Assembly (NCBI GenBank): GCA_035654355.1 | Contig: DASRXC010000121.1 | Location: forward strand, 1-38,797 | Direction of reading: 5' to 3' | Length of the DNA stretch: 38,797 nt | Origin: JAFAHD01 sp035654355 | GTDB taxonomy: Bacteria > Vulcanimicrobiota > Vulcanimicrobiia > Eremiobacterales > Eremiobacteraceae | Shown here: positions 14,741-23,373 of the stretch, piece by piece | How the letters are laid out: every line of letters starts with the position of its first letter | Position numbering within the stretch: position 1 is the first letter of the stretch | Notes under the pieces: model-generated | The model's input: the letters and a program-made list of their open reading frames with translations, nothing else | The model's database searches: none | Told to the model about the DNA's origin: nothing | Position numbers and translations under genes: made by a program

Positions 14741-17059
14741 TCACAACAGCGTTTGTGCGCGATTTCGCGGTGCGAGAATAGTCGCTAGATTCTCCATGTC
14801 GGCGTCGCCGACGAGAATCTTGCGCGGCTTGGTGCCTTCTGCGGGCCCGACGACGCGGAACTGCTCGAGGATCTTCATGAGGCGCACGGCACGCGGATGG
14901 CCGATCTTCAACTCTGCCTGCAGCAGCGCGACCGAGGCCATCTGCCGTTCGACGATGATCTGCGCTGCATCGAACGCCAGCTCATCGGCTGGGCCGCCGG
15001 ACTCGTCTTCCAATTCGGCGGGTGAGATCGCGAGCCGGTTCGCGGGGTCACCTTGCTCGCGCCAGAATTCGCACAGCCGCTCGATCTCCGGACCGGTGAC
15101 AAGCGCGCCTTGCACGCGCAGTGGCTTCGGCGCATCGATCGGCAAGAACAGCATGTCGCCGCGACCGAGCAACCGCTCTGCGCCTGCCATGTCCAAGATC
15201 GTGCGTGAATCGACCTGAGAAGAGACGGCGAACGCGATGCGCGACGGGATGTTCGCTTTGATTAGACCGGTGATGACGTCTACCGACGGTCGCTGCGTCG
15301 CGATGACGAGATGGATGCCCGTCGCGCGCGCGAGCTGCGCGATGCGGCAGATCGACGTCTCGACGCGGGTCGGCGCGACTAGCATGAGATCGGCGAGCTC
15401 GTCGATGGCGACGACGATGTATGGCAGGCGCTCCTGCGGACGCGCTAGATTGAACTCTTCAATTTTGCGGACACCGGCGTGCGCGAACCGCTCGTAGCGG
15501 GCATCCATCTCTTTCGTCAGCTCGTAGAGCGCGCCGGCCGCGAGCTTCGGATCGGTGATGCAGTCAGAGATGAGGTGTGGAACCCCGTTATACTCGGCCA
15601 GCTCGACCCGCTTCGGATCGACGAGCAGCATCTGTACTTGATCCGGCGTGCACGTCGAGAGCAGCGATGCGATGATGACGTTGAGGCAGACGCTCTTACC
15701 CGCGCCCGTCGCTCCGGCGACGAGTAAATGCGGCATGCGCGTGAGATCGGCAACGATCGGCCGGCCCGTGATGTCCTTGCCCAAGCCGAAGCACAGCGTG
15801 CCGTCGCCTTTGGGGACGTAATCGAGGATCTCTCGGATGGCGACCGTCGAGACGGCGCTGTTGGGCACTTCAATGCCGACCGCGGCTTTACCGGGGATGG
15901 GCGCCTCAATGCGGACGCTTTGCGCCGCGAGCACCAGCTGGATGTTGTCCGACAGCGACTTGATCGCGCTTACTTTCACGCCGCGGCCCGGCGTGATCTC
16001 GTAACGCGTGACGCTCGGTCCGCGCTCGATGTGCGTCACCTTGCCTGCGACGCCGAAGGATCCAAGCGTTTCCTCGAGCAGCATCGCAGCGCTCGCCTCG
16101 CTCTGCACGCGTTTCTCAGGCGGATTGAACAACGCGAAATCGGGCAGCCGATACCCACCTTCTGAGCGCACGACCGAGCGCGGTTGCTTCGCGGGAGCAA
16201 CCGGAGGGGTCGGCGCGACCGTATCGATCTCAACCGTAGGTTCGGGCTGCTCGATTGGCTGAGTCGTTTCTGCGGCTGGCAAACTCACGGACTCGAGCGG
16301 CTGCGCCGCCTCCTCAACCGCGAAATCGCCCGCTTCTTCCTTTAGACTAGGTTCGAGCAGGGGCGCGGGCGTGGGCGCAAGCGTGGATGCGGTCGAGGCT
16401 TCGAACGCGGACGCAAGCGTGGGCGAAGGGGGCACCTGCTCGGTGAGGCCGGCAGGCCCCGTCTGCGTGCTAAGCGCGCTGCGCTCTCGCTGCGCCTCGA
16501 GACGTGCCTGCCTGGATCGGCGCATCGCCTCGCGTGTCGTGTCTGCTAAACCGCTCGCCGCCCCCGCCACCGAGGTGCCGACAGATCCGAAAATGCGTTT
16601 AAGCGAAATACCGGTCGGCGTCACGATGCAGGCGACGACGACGAAGATCAGCACGATGTTCGCACCGGTGACGCCGAACAAAGTGCTCAAACCATGAGCG
16701 ATCGCATCGCCGACCGCACCACCCGCGTTGGCCATGCCGAAGAGACCGGCGAGCGCCAAGAACGCGCCGCCCGCACACGCTGCGTATGCGGCCATGATCT
16801 TCGGCATGTGGATCTCGAGGAACACGATTGTGGCGATGACGGCCAACGCAAGCACACCGAGCCATGCGGCTCCGCCGAACCACGAATGCATCGTCGCGTT
16901 TGCAATCGAGCCGAAGAAGCCGGCCGCGCTCGCGCGCAGCAACGAGATCGCCAACAAGCCGGCGAGCACGAAGAGCGCCCCGCCGACGATCTCGAAATTG
17001 AGCGTGATGCCCGGAAGCGGGTCAACCCGGCGCGAGCGCGCGGATTTGGTGCGCTTCAT
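14741..17059 (-). CDS. ftsK: DNA translocase FtsK/SpoIIIE
   Basis: FtsK pumps chromosome ends out of the closing septum. The 772-residue protein has four N-terminal membrane helices (about 20-40, 60-82, 88-110, 132-150), a long Pro/Glu-rich linker (about 195-300), the alpha and beta motor domains with Walker A GATGAGKS (449-456), the Walker B region VVAIDELADLML, and a C-terminal winged-helix gamma domain (LLQAELKIGHPRAVRLMKILEQ...) that reads KOPS-type sequences. Start at ATG 17059 is preferred over GTG 17077. It lies downstream of rnj and the DppC-like gene; rnj and ftsK/spoIIIE are neighbours in many Gram-positive genomes. Confidence 0.95.
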   Translation of the reverse strand: MKRTKSARSRRVDPLPGITLNFEIVGGALFVLAGLLAISLLRASAAGFFGSIANATMHSWFGGAAWLGVLALAVIATIVFLEIHMPKIMAAYAACAGGAFLALAGLFGMANAGGAVGDAIAHGLSTLFGVTGANIVLIFVVVACIVTPTGISLKRIFGSVGTSVAGAASGLADTTREAMRRSRQARLEAQRERSALSTQTGPAGLTEQVPPSPTLASAFEASTASTLAPTPAPLLEPSLKEEAGDFAVEEAAQPLESVSLPAAETTQPIEQPEPTVEIDTVAPTPPVAPAKQPRSVVRSEGGYRLPDFALFNPPEKRVQSEASAAMLLEETLGSFGVAGKVTHIERGPSVTRYEITPGRGVKVSAIKSLSDNIQLVLAAQSVRIEAPIPGKAAVGIEVPNSAVSTVAIREILDYVPKGDGTLCFGLGKDITGRPIVADLTRMPHLLVAGATGAGKSVCLNVIIASLLSTCTPDQVQMLLVDPKRVELAEYNGVPHLISDCITDPKLAAGALYELTKEMDARYERFAHAGVRKIEEFNLARPQERLPYIVVAIDELADLMLVAPTRVETSICRIAQLARATGIHLVIATQRPSVDVITGLIKANIPSRIAFAVSSQVDSRTILDMAGAERLLGRGDMLFLPIDAPKPLRVQGALVTGPEIERLCEFWREQGDPANRLAISPAELEDESGGPADELAFDAAQIIVERQMASVALLQAELKIGHPRAVRLMKILEQFRVVGPAEGTKPRKILVGDADMENLATILAPRNRAQTLL

Positions 17060-17143
17060 AACCGTGGTTCGTGCCACCGCACAGGCGTTCGATAGGCCGG
17101 AACGAGCGACCTCCGATTCAGCGCCGGCGGCACTTTCGCGCGG

Positions 17144-18043
17144 TCATGCAGATTTGGGATCGAGCGCGTCTCGCAACCCATCGCCAAGCAGATTGAAGCC
17201 AAGCACGGTGATTGAAATCGCAAGGCCGGGGAATAGCAATGCCCACGGCGCGGTGAGCCAGTAGTCGCGCGCATCGTTGAGCATCGAACCCCACTCCGCT
17301 GTCGGCGGCTGGATGCCGAGCCCCAAATACGACAACCCCGCCGAATCGAGCGTGGCGGTGCCGACGCCAAGCGTCGCCTGGACGACGAGCGGCACGAAGA
17401 TATTCGGCAAGACATAGCGCGCGAGCACGCGTGCAGTCGTGCTGCCGACCGCGTGCGCGGCTTCGACGTATTCCATGTCTTTGATCTGCAGCACTGATGC
17501 GCGCGCGATGCGCGCGTACACAGGAATCCCGACGATGCCGACCGCGAGGAATATCTTCACGACATCGCTGACTCGCTGGTCGAGGATCGCCGAGATCGCG
17601 ATCGCCAGCAGAATGCTCGGGAACGCGAGCATCACATCCATCGCGCCCATCAGCGTCGTGTCGATCGCCTTGCCCCAATACCCGGCGACCAACCCGATAA
17701 ACGTGCCGATCGCCAATCCTATGGCGACGCTGGTGAAGCCGATCTCGACGGAGAGACGCGCGCCGTACAGCAGGCGCGTGAAAATGTCTCTGCCGAGCTT
17801 GTCGGTGCCGGCCGGATGGAGCCACGACGGCGGGAGCGTAGCCGCCGCGAGATTCTGGGCGAGCGGATCGCGGTGGCCGCATAACCATGGCGCAAAGATC
17901 GCGCACGTGGCGAGCAGCGCGATGATCACGAGGCCGATGATGGCAGATCGGCTGCGGCGGAATCGACGCCATGAATCTTCGAGCACGCCGACATGCGGCG
18001 TTTCGATGCGAGCCTCATCCGCCGTAAGTACCGCTTGCGCCAA
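17144..18043 (-). CDS. DppC/OppC-type ABC transporter permease, no partner genes nearby
   Basis: The 299-residue protein is a complete inner-membrane permease of the peptide/nickel family: N-terminal helix (SAIIGLVIIALLATCAIFAPWL), the OppC-type HPAGTDKLGRDIFTRLLYGARLSVEIG block, and five more helices. The cytoplasmic coupling loop EAAHAVGSTTARVLARYVLP matches the EAA motif that contacts the ATPases. The partner permease (DppB), binding protein and the two ATPases are absent from the window, so the protein must work with subunits encoded elsewhere or be a relic. The start is uncertain: TTG 18043 comes 8 nt after the rnj stop, while the frame is open to a TTG at 18076 that would overlap rnj by 26 nt. 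Confidence 0.88.
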   Translation of the reverse strand: MAQAVLTADEARIETPHVGVLEDSWRRFRRSRSAIIGLVIIALLATCAIFAPWLCGHRDPLAQNLAAATLPPSWLHPAGTDKLGRDIFTRLLYGARLSVEIGFTSVAIGLAIGTFIGLVAGYWGKAIDTTLMGAMDVMLAFPSILLAIAISAILDQRVSDVVKIFLAVGIVGIPVYARIARASVLQIKDMEYVEAAHAVGSTTARVLARYVLPNIFVPLVVQATLGVGTATLDSAGLSYLGLGIQPPTAEWGSMLNDARDYWLTAPWALLFPGLAISITVLGFNLLGDGLRDALDPKSA

Positions 18044-18050
18044 TGCGGCG

Positions 18051-19778
18051 TCAGACTTCCATGACGACCGGCACAATCATAGGCCGGCGCTTTGTCCGAT
18101 CGTAGATGAACTTCTGAAGGCCCTTGTGCACGTGTTCGCGGATCGCAGTCCACTCGGTGAGACCTTCGCGCGCACCGGTCTCCATGATGGAGACGGCAGC
18201 GCGCCTGACCTCCTCGAGCACACCGTCTCGTTCGCCCGCGCCGAGGAATGTGAAACCGCGAGACGTGATGTATGGTCCGGCGAGCACTTTGCCGTCCGAG
18301 CTATCGACCGTGACGGTCACGACGATCATGCCATCGATCGAAAGATGTTTGCGATCGCGCAGCACGACTTCGCCGACGTCGCCTACGCCGAGGCCGTCGA
18401 CGTACACCGGCCCGCCGTAGATGCGGCCCACCTTTTGCGCGCTGTGCGGAGTGAATTGCACGACCTCGCCGTTGTCGACGACGAAGATGCGCGAGCTCTC
18501 AACGCCCGTCCGCACGGCAAGCGACGCGTGTTGCACGAGCATGCGATACTCTCCGTGCACCGGCATAAAATATTTCGGCCGCGTCAAGTTGAGCATCATG
18601 AGCAGCTCTTCTTGACAGCCGTGACCGGACACGTGCGCCATGCGCTGGCGCCCATAGATGACGTCGACCCCAAGCTTGAACAGATTGTTGATCGTACGTC
18701 CGACACTGCGTTCGTTGCCCGGGATCGGCGTCGCCGATAAAATGACTGTGTCACCGCTGCGCAGCTTGACGCGTGGATGATCGCGTGCGGCCATGCGGAC
18801 CAGCGCTGAGGTCGGCTCGCCTTGGCTGCCGGTCGTGCAAATCACGATCTTGTGCGGCGGATAGTCGTCGAGCTCATGCTCGCGGATCTGCTGACCCTGC
18901 GCAAGAGCGAGATAGCCGTGCTCGATCGCGATGTTCGAAACGTTGAGCATGCTGCGGCCGACGAAGCAGACTTTGCGATCGTACCGCGCAGCTGCGTCGA
19001 CCGTCTGTTGCAGGCGGGGCACGTTCGACGCGAACATTGTGACGATGATCCGCCCCGCGCAATGCGCGAAGATGTCGTTGAACGCCTCGCCGACGACGCG
19101 TTCAGACGGGGTGTGGCCGGGCAGCTCCGCGTTCGTGGAGTCAGAACATAAGAGCAACACGCCTTCCTCGCCGTAGCGCGACAGCGTGGCGATGTCCGAC
19201 GGCCGTCCGTCGACCGGCGTCTGGTCGAATTTGAAATCGCCGGTGTGGATGACCGTCCCTAACGGCGTTTGCAGCGCGATCGCGCACGATCCGGCGACGC
19301 TGTGCGTGATCGAGATGAAGTCGGCGGTGATCGATCCTATGTGGATCTCTTCGCTGGGCTCGATGACGTGCAGATCGGCGCGCTCGAGCAGCTTGTGCTC
19401 TTTGAGCTTGCCGCGCAAGAGCGCGATCGTGACGTCTGTGGCGAACACCGGCACGTTGAGCTGTGCCAAGAAATAGGCGACGCCGCCAATGTGATCCTCG
19501 TGCGCGTGGGTGAGCAGCAGACCGCGTACCTTGCTCTTGCGGTCGAGCAGGTACGAGATGTCATTGATGACGAGATCGACGCCGAGCATCTCCTCTTCGG
19601 GGAACTGCACGCCCGCATCGACGACGACGATGTCCTCGTCGGTCTCGTAGACCGACATGTTGCGGCCGATCTCACCGCAACCACCCAAAGGGATGACGCG
19701 CAGATACGGGCCCTGCGGGGCGTCGGGTATCCGCTCGTCTCCGTCCGGCGGCGACACTGGAAAGTACTCGTGCTGCAT
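18051..19778 (-). CDS. rnj: Ribonuclease J
   Basis: RNase J is a metallo-beta-lactamase/beta-CASP nuclease with 5'-3' exonuclease and endonuclease activity that replaces RNase E in many Gram-positive-like lineages. The 575-residue protein has the zinc motif HAHEDH (91-96), the opening LRVIPLGGCGEIGRNMSVYE, the beta-CASP segment around TTGSQGEPTSALVRMA, the HVSGHGCQEEL block and the C-terminal dimerisation domain. It starts at ATG 19778. A hairpin lies between it and the upstream gene, so it may have its own promoter. It leads a run with the DppC-like permease, ftsK and the mqn genes. Confidence 0.96.
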   Translation of the reverse strand: MQHEYFPVSPPDGDERIPDAPQGPYLRVIPLGGCGEIGRNMSVYETDEDIVVVDAGVQFPEEEMLGVDLVINDISYLLDRKSKVRGLLLTHAHEDHIGGVAYFLAQLNVPVFATDVTIALLRGKLKEHKLLERADLHVIEPSEEIHIGSITADFISITHSVAGSCAIALQTPLGTVIHTGDFKFDQTPVDGRPSDIATLSRYGEEGVLLLCSDSTNAELPGHTPSERVVGEAFNDIFAHCAGRIIVTMFASNVPRLQQTVDAAARYDRKVCFVGRSMLNVSNIAIEHGYLALAQGQQIREHELDDYPPHKIVICTTGSQGEPTSALVRMAARDHPRVKLRSGDTVILSATPIPGNERSVGRTINNLFKLGVDVIYGRQRMAHVSGHGCQEELLMMLNLTRPKYFMPVHGEYRMLVQHASLAVRTGVESSRIFVVDNGEVVQFTPHSAQKVGRIYGGPVYVDGLGVGDVGEVVLRDRKHLSIDGMIVVTVTVDSSDGKVLAGPYITSRGFTFLGAGERDGVLEEVRRAAVSIMETGAREGLTEWTAIREHVHKGLQKFIYDRTKRRPMIVPVVMEV

Positions 19779-19804
19779 CTGGTTGCAGACTTAAGGCGCC
19801 GGCA

Positions 19805-19823
19805 GCGGCAGGCCTTCTGCCGC
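19805..19823 (-). terminator. GC-rich hairpin between the hypothetical gene and rnj
   Basis: GCGGCAG and CTGCCGC form a perfect 7-bp stem around a 5-nt loop, 8 nt after the stop of the upstream gene on the same strand. There is no run of Ts after it, so it could be a weak terminator or an RNA-stabilising or processing hairpin upstream of rnj. Because RNase J often controls its own message, a structure here is plausible as a target. This is inference. Confidence 0.4.
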
Positions 19824-19830
19824 CGTCACA

Positions 19831-20352
19831 TCATCGTTGCAGCGTCCAGGTCAGCGACACGGGACTTGCGCGCGCAGGGCTGAGCACTTCGATCTTTTTG
19901 CTCGCACCCGGCGCGAGGCGCTCGATCGCGACGCTCGCACGCGTGAGCGCTCCGGTCGCATCGCGCATTGTGACCGTGAGCAGCGGCGACACAGACGATG
20001 CAGTGGTGTTGCGTACCGTTGTACGCACGACCGGGCTGCCGAGAAAATCGATTGCCACACTCGTCGGACCGACGACAATGCCGTCGCCTAGCGATGAGAT
20101 CGCACGATCCTCGAAGACCGGCGTCTCGGTATGTGCTTTGGCAAGGAAGTCGAAGAGCATGGCCTCGCGCCGCTCGAACATCTTTATCCGTGCCATGCGC
20201 ACGACGCGCCGGCGCAGTGCGCGCTCTTGCATCGCGGACGGGCCCACCGATGACAGCACGGCGGGCGGCGGGTGATGATGCTTCGTCTTCCTTTTATAGT
20301 GCGGGTGTGGAAAGGCCGCCACCACGGCGGCCACAGCGATTTCTATGAGCAT
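19831..20352 (-). CDS. Hypothetical protein with signal-like N-terminus
   Basis: The 173-residue protein begins with a hydrophobic stretch (MLIEIAVAAVVAAF) that may be a short signal peptide or anchor, then a basic histidine-rich segment (KRKTKHHHPPP). The rest ends in a beta-rich domain, about 85-173, with alternating hydrophobic residues that resembles an immunoglobulin-like or FixG-type fold (SVAIDFLGSPVVRTTVRNTTA, SVAIERLAPGASKKIEV). No family is recognised and no catalytic residues are evident. It reads towards rnj and has a divergent partner starting at 20546. It could be a periplasmic adaptor. Confidence 0.6.
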   Translation of the reverse strand: MLIEIAVAAVVAAFPHPHYKRKTKHHHPPPAVLSSVGPSAMQERALRRRVVRMARIKMFERREAMLFDFLAKAHTETPVFEDRAISSLGDGIVVGPTSVAIDFLGSPVVRTTVRNTTASSVSPLLTVTMRDATGALTRASVAIERLAPGASKKIEVLSPARASPVSLTWTLQR

Positions 20353-20545
20353 GCGTGCCGTATCACGCGTTCAAGAACGCCGTCTAGGTCGGCCCTTCGC
20401 TTCACGCGCGCCCGGGCAAGCATGCGTGGCCTCGCTTTTGAGCTCAGGTCGGGGAAATCGCGGAGGGCGATTCTTCGCTGATGACGGAACTCTGGTAGGC
20501 CGGCGTTTTGGTCACCGGCAAGGTTTTCTTGGAGGCTCGTCGATC
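20353..20545. other. Divergent intergenic region
   Basis: This 193-bp space separates the minus-strand hypothetical gene from the plus-strand exporter operon and must hold the control region of both. The 10-bp word AGCATGCGTG, which has a palindromic GCATGC core, occurs twice in direct orientation (20348-20357, which begins inside the hypothetical gene, and 20419-20428). A perfect 6-bp hairpin AATCGC/GCGATT spans 20456-20472, and GCCGG/CCGGC arms lie at 20499-20519. I found no convincing sigma-70 promoter. The ribosome-binding site GGAGG of the exporter operon is at 20531-20535. Confidence 0.4.
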
Positions 20546-21262
20546 ATGTCGAAGACCCTGAGGCGGGTGCAAACGACCGCCCCGTGGCTGCTTGCCGGTG
20601 CGTTGATTCTCATACCGCCGGCGCCGGCTGCGGCGACTGGATTCTTGCCTGACGGCACCTACGAATACGCGTTCAAGCAGGGCGCCAACGTCGTGGCCAA
20701 CAGCACCGTGACCGTGAAACGGTCGGGCAGCGTCATCAGTATACACGAAGCGCAGACGGTCATGCAGACGCAGGTCGGACAGGTCGAGCTCACCGCGGAT
20801 CAGACGGTGGTCGCCGATTCGATCCAACCGCTCTCATTCAGCGGCATCACCGTGTCGTCGGGCAAGACATCCGAGGTGAAATTCGCGTATGCCAACGGCT
20901 CCGGATTCTTCGTGGTCAACGGAGAGCGTCTCTCGGTCCCGGTGCGCATGTTGCCGGGCACGCAGGCGATGCTGGTGCAGGATCAGTCGCTCGCGATGAG
21001 CTTCTTGACATTGCCCAGCGTCTTGTCCGCGTCGCGGGCGTTCAGTCTCACCGTGGTCGTGCCGACCGCCTCGCGCACCTTTATCATGAGCGTCGATCCC
21101 TCGCCGCAGACGAAACCGCCGGGATTGCCGGGCGCCGATGTCGGGGTCGGCATCATCACGCCGACCGTGTTCTCAGTCTGGTTCGACCCGAGCACCGGCA
21201 TCGTCGACGAGGTCGACGTGCCTTCGCAATCGCTGACCATCAATCTCACGAAGAAATCCTAG
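20546..21262 (+). CDS. Secreted hypothetical protein, first gene of the exporter operon
   Basis: The 238-residue protein starts at ATG 20546, 10 nt after GGAGG. Residues 1-30 form a classical signal peptide ending in a PAAA-like cleavage site. The mature protein is predicted to be beta-rich: it opens FLPDGTYEYAFKQGANVVANSTVTV and shows repeated alternating strands with little charge, reminiscent of DUF3108-like periplasmic proteins, but I cannot assign a family. The gap to the next gene is 12 nt, so it belongs to the TolC/MacB operon and may bind the exported substrate or outer-membrane lipid. The longer frame from 20345 lacks support and is rejected. Confidence 0.7.
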   Translation: MSKTLRRVQTTAPWLLAGALILIPPAPAAATGFLPDGTYEYAFKQGANVVANSTVTVKRSGSVISIHEAQTVMQTQVGQVELTADQTVVADSIQPLSFSGITVSSGKTSEVKFAYANGSGFFVVNGERLSVPVRMLPGTQAMLVQDQSLAMSFLTLPSVLSASRAFSLTVVVPTASRTFIMSVDPSPQTKPPGLPGADVGVGIITPTVFSVWFDPSTGIVDEVDVPSQSLTINLTKKS

Positions 21263-21274
21263 GACGGAGGAGCC

Positions 21275-22006
21275 ATGGCCACCACACCGGAGGCGACCGG
21301 CACCGCAAAACCTGAGCAGGCAAACGGCCTTGCGACCTATCTGAAAGTGATCTACGCGCCGGGCGACGCGTTCTCGACGCTGGCGCGCGTGCCGATGTGG
21401 GGCTGGGCGGCGATCATCGGCATCCTGCTCACGCTGATCGGCACGATCGTGCTTATGCCGGCGACGTTACATTACGTCCACGCCACCCAGGAGCAGTCGC
21501 TCTCGCAGATGAGCGCAGACCAAGCCGCAACCGCGCGGGAGGCGATGGCCAAGGTTCCGCAGTGGATCTATCCGCTGTTCGGCGTCATCGGCTCATTCTT
21601 CGCGCCCTGGATCTATTGGCTGATCGGCGCGGTCATCTTCATCATCGGTGCGGCACTGAGCGGCGGCGACGCGCGCTTCAAGATGGCATGGGTCGGCGCG
21701 GTCAATTCATACATCATCCCTGCCCTCGGCTCCATCGTGTCAGCGATCATCGTGTCGCTACGAGGCGCCGAGAGCGTCAACTCTGCGGCCGACCTGTACG
21801 CGCTGCCGTCGCTGGCGCCACTCGCGCACGGCTCGGTGAAGCTCGCCGGTTTTCTGTACGGCTTTAACATCGTCAACATCTGGTACTACATCATCGCAGT
21901 GATCGCGATGGAGCAGCTCCTTAAGATGAGCCGAGGAGCAGCGATCATCACGGTCGTCGTGCTCGCGGTGATTGGTGCCGGGTTGGCAGCCCTCTTCGCG
22001 AAATGA
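21275..22006 (+). CDS. Yip1-domain membrane protein
   Basis: The 243-residue protein has the Yip1 family layout: a soluble N-terminus with YLKVIYAPGDAFSTLARVP, then five hydrophobic segments (about 44-64, 100-125, 143-163, 188-212 and 218-240). The phrase LKVIYAPGDAFSTL is the family's pre-helix signature. Eukaryotic Yip1 proteins work in vesicle traffic; bacterial members are often encoded beside ABC exporters, with unknown roles. A ribosome-binding site GGAGGAG precedes the ATG closely. The stop overlaps the tolC start as ATGA, so the two are translated together. It may help assembly or energising of the exporter, which is inference. Confidence 0.82.
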   Translation: MATTPEATGTAKPEQANGLATYLKVIYAPGDAFSTLARVPMWGWAAIIGILLTLIGTIVLMPATLHYVHATQEQSLSQMSADQAATAREAMAKVPQWIYPLFGVIGSFFAPWIYWLIGAVIFIIGAALSGGDARFKMAWVGAVNSYIIPALGSIVSAIIVSLRGAESVNSAADLYALPSLAPLAHGSVKLAGFLYGFNIVNIWYYIIAVIAMEQLLKMSRGAAIITVVVLAVIGAGLAALFAK

Positions 22007-23373
22007 TCCTTGGCCTTGTCGCCGCAGCAGTGCTCGCGCAGGCACCGCCGGTCAAACCCGCGCCGACGCCGACGCCCGCCCTTATGACGCTTGCGCAGGC
22101 CGTCGACTTCGGTTTGGTCCACAACACGAGCGTGCTGCGCGCCGTCTCCAACGCGGCGCAAGCCGGCGCGACACTGGCGCGCGACCGCGCCGTCACGCTG
22201 CCGACCGTCAACGGCGGATTGGAGAGCCAGCTCAATAAGCAAACGGGCTCGGGCTCGTTCGGGCAGATCGGGATTGCGCCGTCGGAGACCTTCTCGCAGA
22301 ACACTGCGGCGTTGACAGGCACGTTCAATGGTCTGAATCTGGTCAACATCTATCAGGCTCGCGTCGACAAACAAAGCTACGATGCAGCCAACGAAGATCT
22401 CTATCTCGCGCGCGAGCAGTCGATCTCGGATACCGAGACGGCTTTCTACAAACTCGTGCAGGACCGCCAGCTCACCGAGGTGGCGCGTGAGAACGTCAAC
22501 TACAACCGCGTGCTCGAGCAGATCGCAGAAGCGAACTTCAAGGCGGGCCGGGTCGCCGGACTCGACCAGCTTAAAGCGCAAGTGTCCTATACGCAAGCGC
22601 TCGAGCAGCTCGCGTCAGCTGGCGCCGACGAGGAAGACGCGCGCGAGAATCTCGCGCAACTGATCAACGCGCCGATGAACCAGCAGTTCGCATTACCCGA
22701 CGAACCGCCTCAGCCGCCCTTACCCAACCTCGACGAGAAAATACTCGATCAGCTCGCGCTGACCAACCGGCCGGAGATCGCGGCCGCCTCGGCCCAGCTG
22801 AACAGCGCGTTCATCTCATACTATCAGGTCGATGCGCCGAATCGTCCGACCGTCGCGCTCAGCGGCGCGTGGGGCAATCAAGTCTCCCCGACCAATAATG
22901 CGCTCTTCTTCAACCAGTGCACCGCCGAAGGCTTCCCGCCGTCTGCGTGCGGACCGACGAGCTCCTCGCACTTCTATCAGATCTCCATCATGTCGCAGTG
23001 GATGCTGCCGCTGCTCGACTGGGGGACCGTGCACTCAGGCCACGAGAGCGCAAAACGCACGATCGATACGCAGACCGTAGTGCTTCAGTCCGCCAAGCAA
23101 CAAGCGTTCATCGACGTCGATCAGGCGGCGCGGCGCCTGCTAGTCGACAGTGAGAACTTGCGACTCGCGACCGGCAACATCACAGTCGCCCGCCAAGCCG
23201 CGCTGATCTCAGCGGTCCAATATAAAGTCGGCCTCGCGACGCAGACCGACGTCGCTGCCGCGCAGCAACAATACCTGACAGCGGCGCGCGATCTGCTCGC
23301 CGCACAAGTCGCCTACGTGCTCGGAATCGTCCGCTTGAAGCTGGCGACCGGCACGTTGACAGAGGCCGTATGA
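22003..23373 (+). CDS. TolC-family outer-membrane efflux channel
   Basis: The 456-residue protein is an outer-membrane efflux protein: short N-terminal signal (MILGLVAAAVLAQ), proline-rich linker, then two similar halves of long alpha-helical hairpins with strand segments. Examples are LAQAVDFGLVHNTSVLRAVSNAAQAG in the first half and the AQLNSAFISYYQVDAPNRPTVALSGAWG strand region followed by AAQQQYLTAARDLLAAQVAY in the second. Homologues form trimeric tunnels that span the outer membrane and periplasm. Its presence shows that the cell has an outer membrane. It overlaps the Yip1 gene and the fusion-protein gene by 4 nt each and pairs with the fusion protein and the MacB-type permeases. Confidence 0.93.
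   Translation: MILGLVAAAVLAQAPPVKPAPTPTPALMTLAQAVDFGLVHNTSVLRAVSNAAQAGATLARDRAVTLPTVNGGLESQLNKQTGSGSFGQIGIAPSETFSQNTAALTGTFNGLNLVNIYQARVDKQSYDAANEDLYLAREQSISDTETAFYKLVQDRQLTEVARENVNYNRVLEQIAEANFKAGRVAGLDQLKAQVSYTQALEQLASAGADEEDARENLAQLINAPMNQQFALPDEPPQPPLPNLDEKILDQLALTNRPEIAAASAQLNSAFISYYQVDAPNRPTVALSGAWGNQVSPTNNALFFNQCTAEGFPPSACGPTSSSHFYQISIMSQWMLPLLDWGTVHSGHESAKRTIDTQTVVLQSAKQQAFIDVDQAARRLLVDSENLRLATGNITVARQAALISAVQYKVGLATQTDVAAAQQQYLTAARDLLAAQVAYVLGIVRLKLATGTLTEAV

Noticed and set aside
17439..18740. 433-codon plus-strand frame opposite the DppC-like gene and rnj
   Set aside because: It spans two genes of the opposite strand and has unusual composition with no match.
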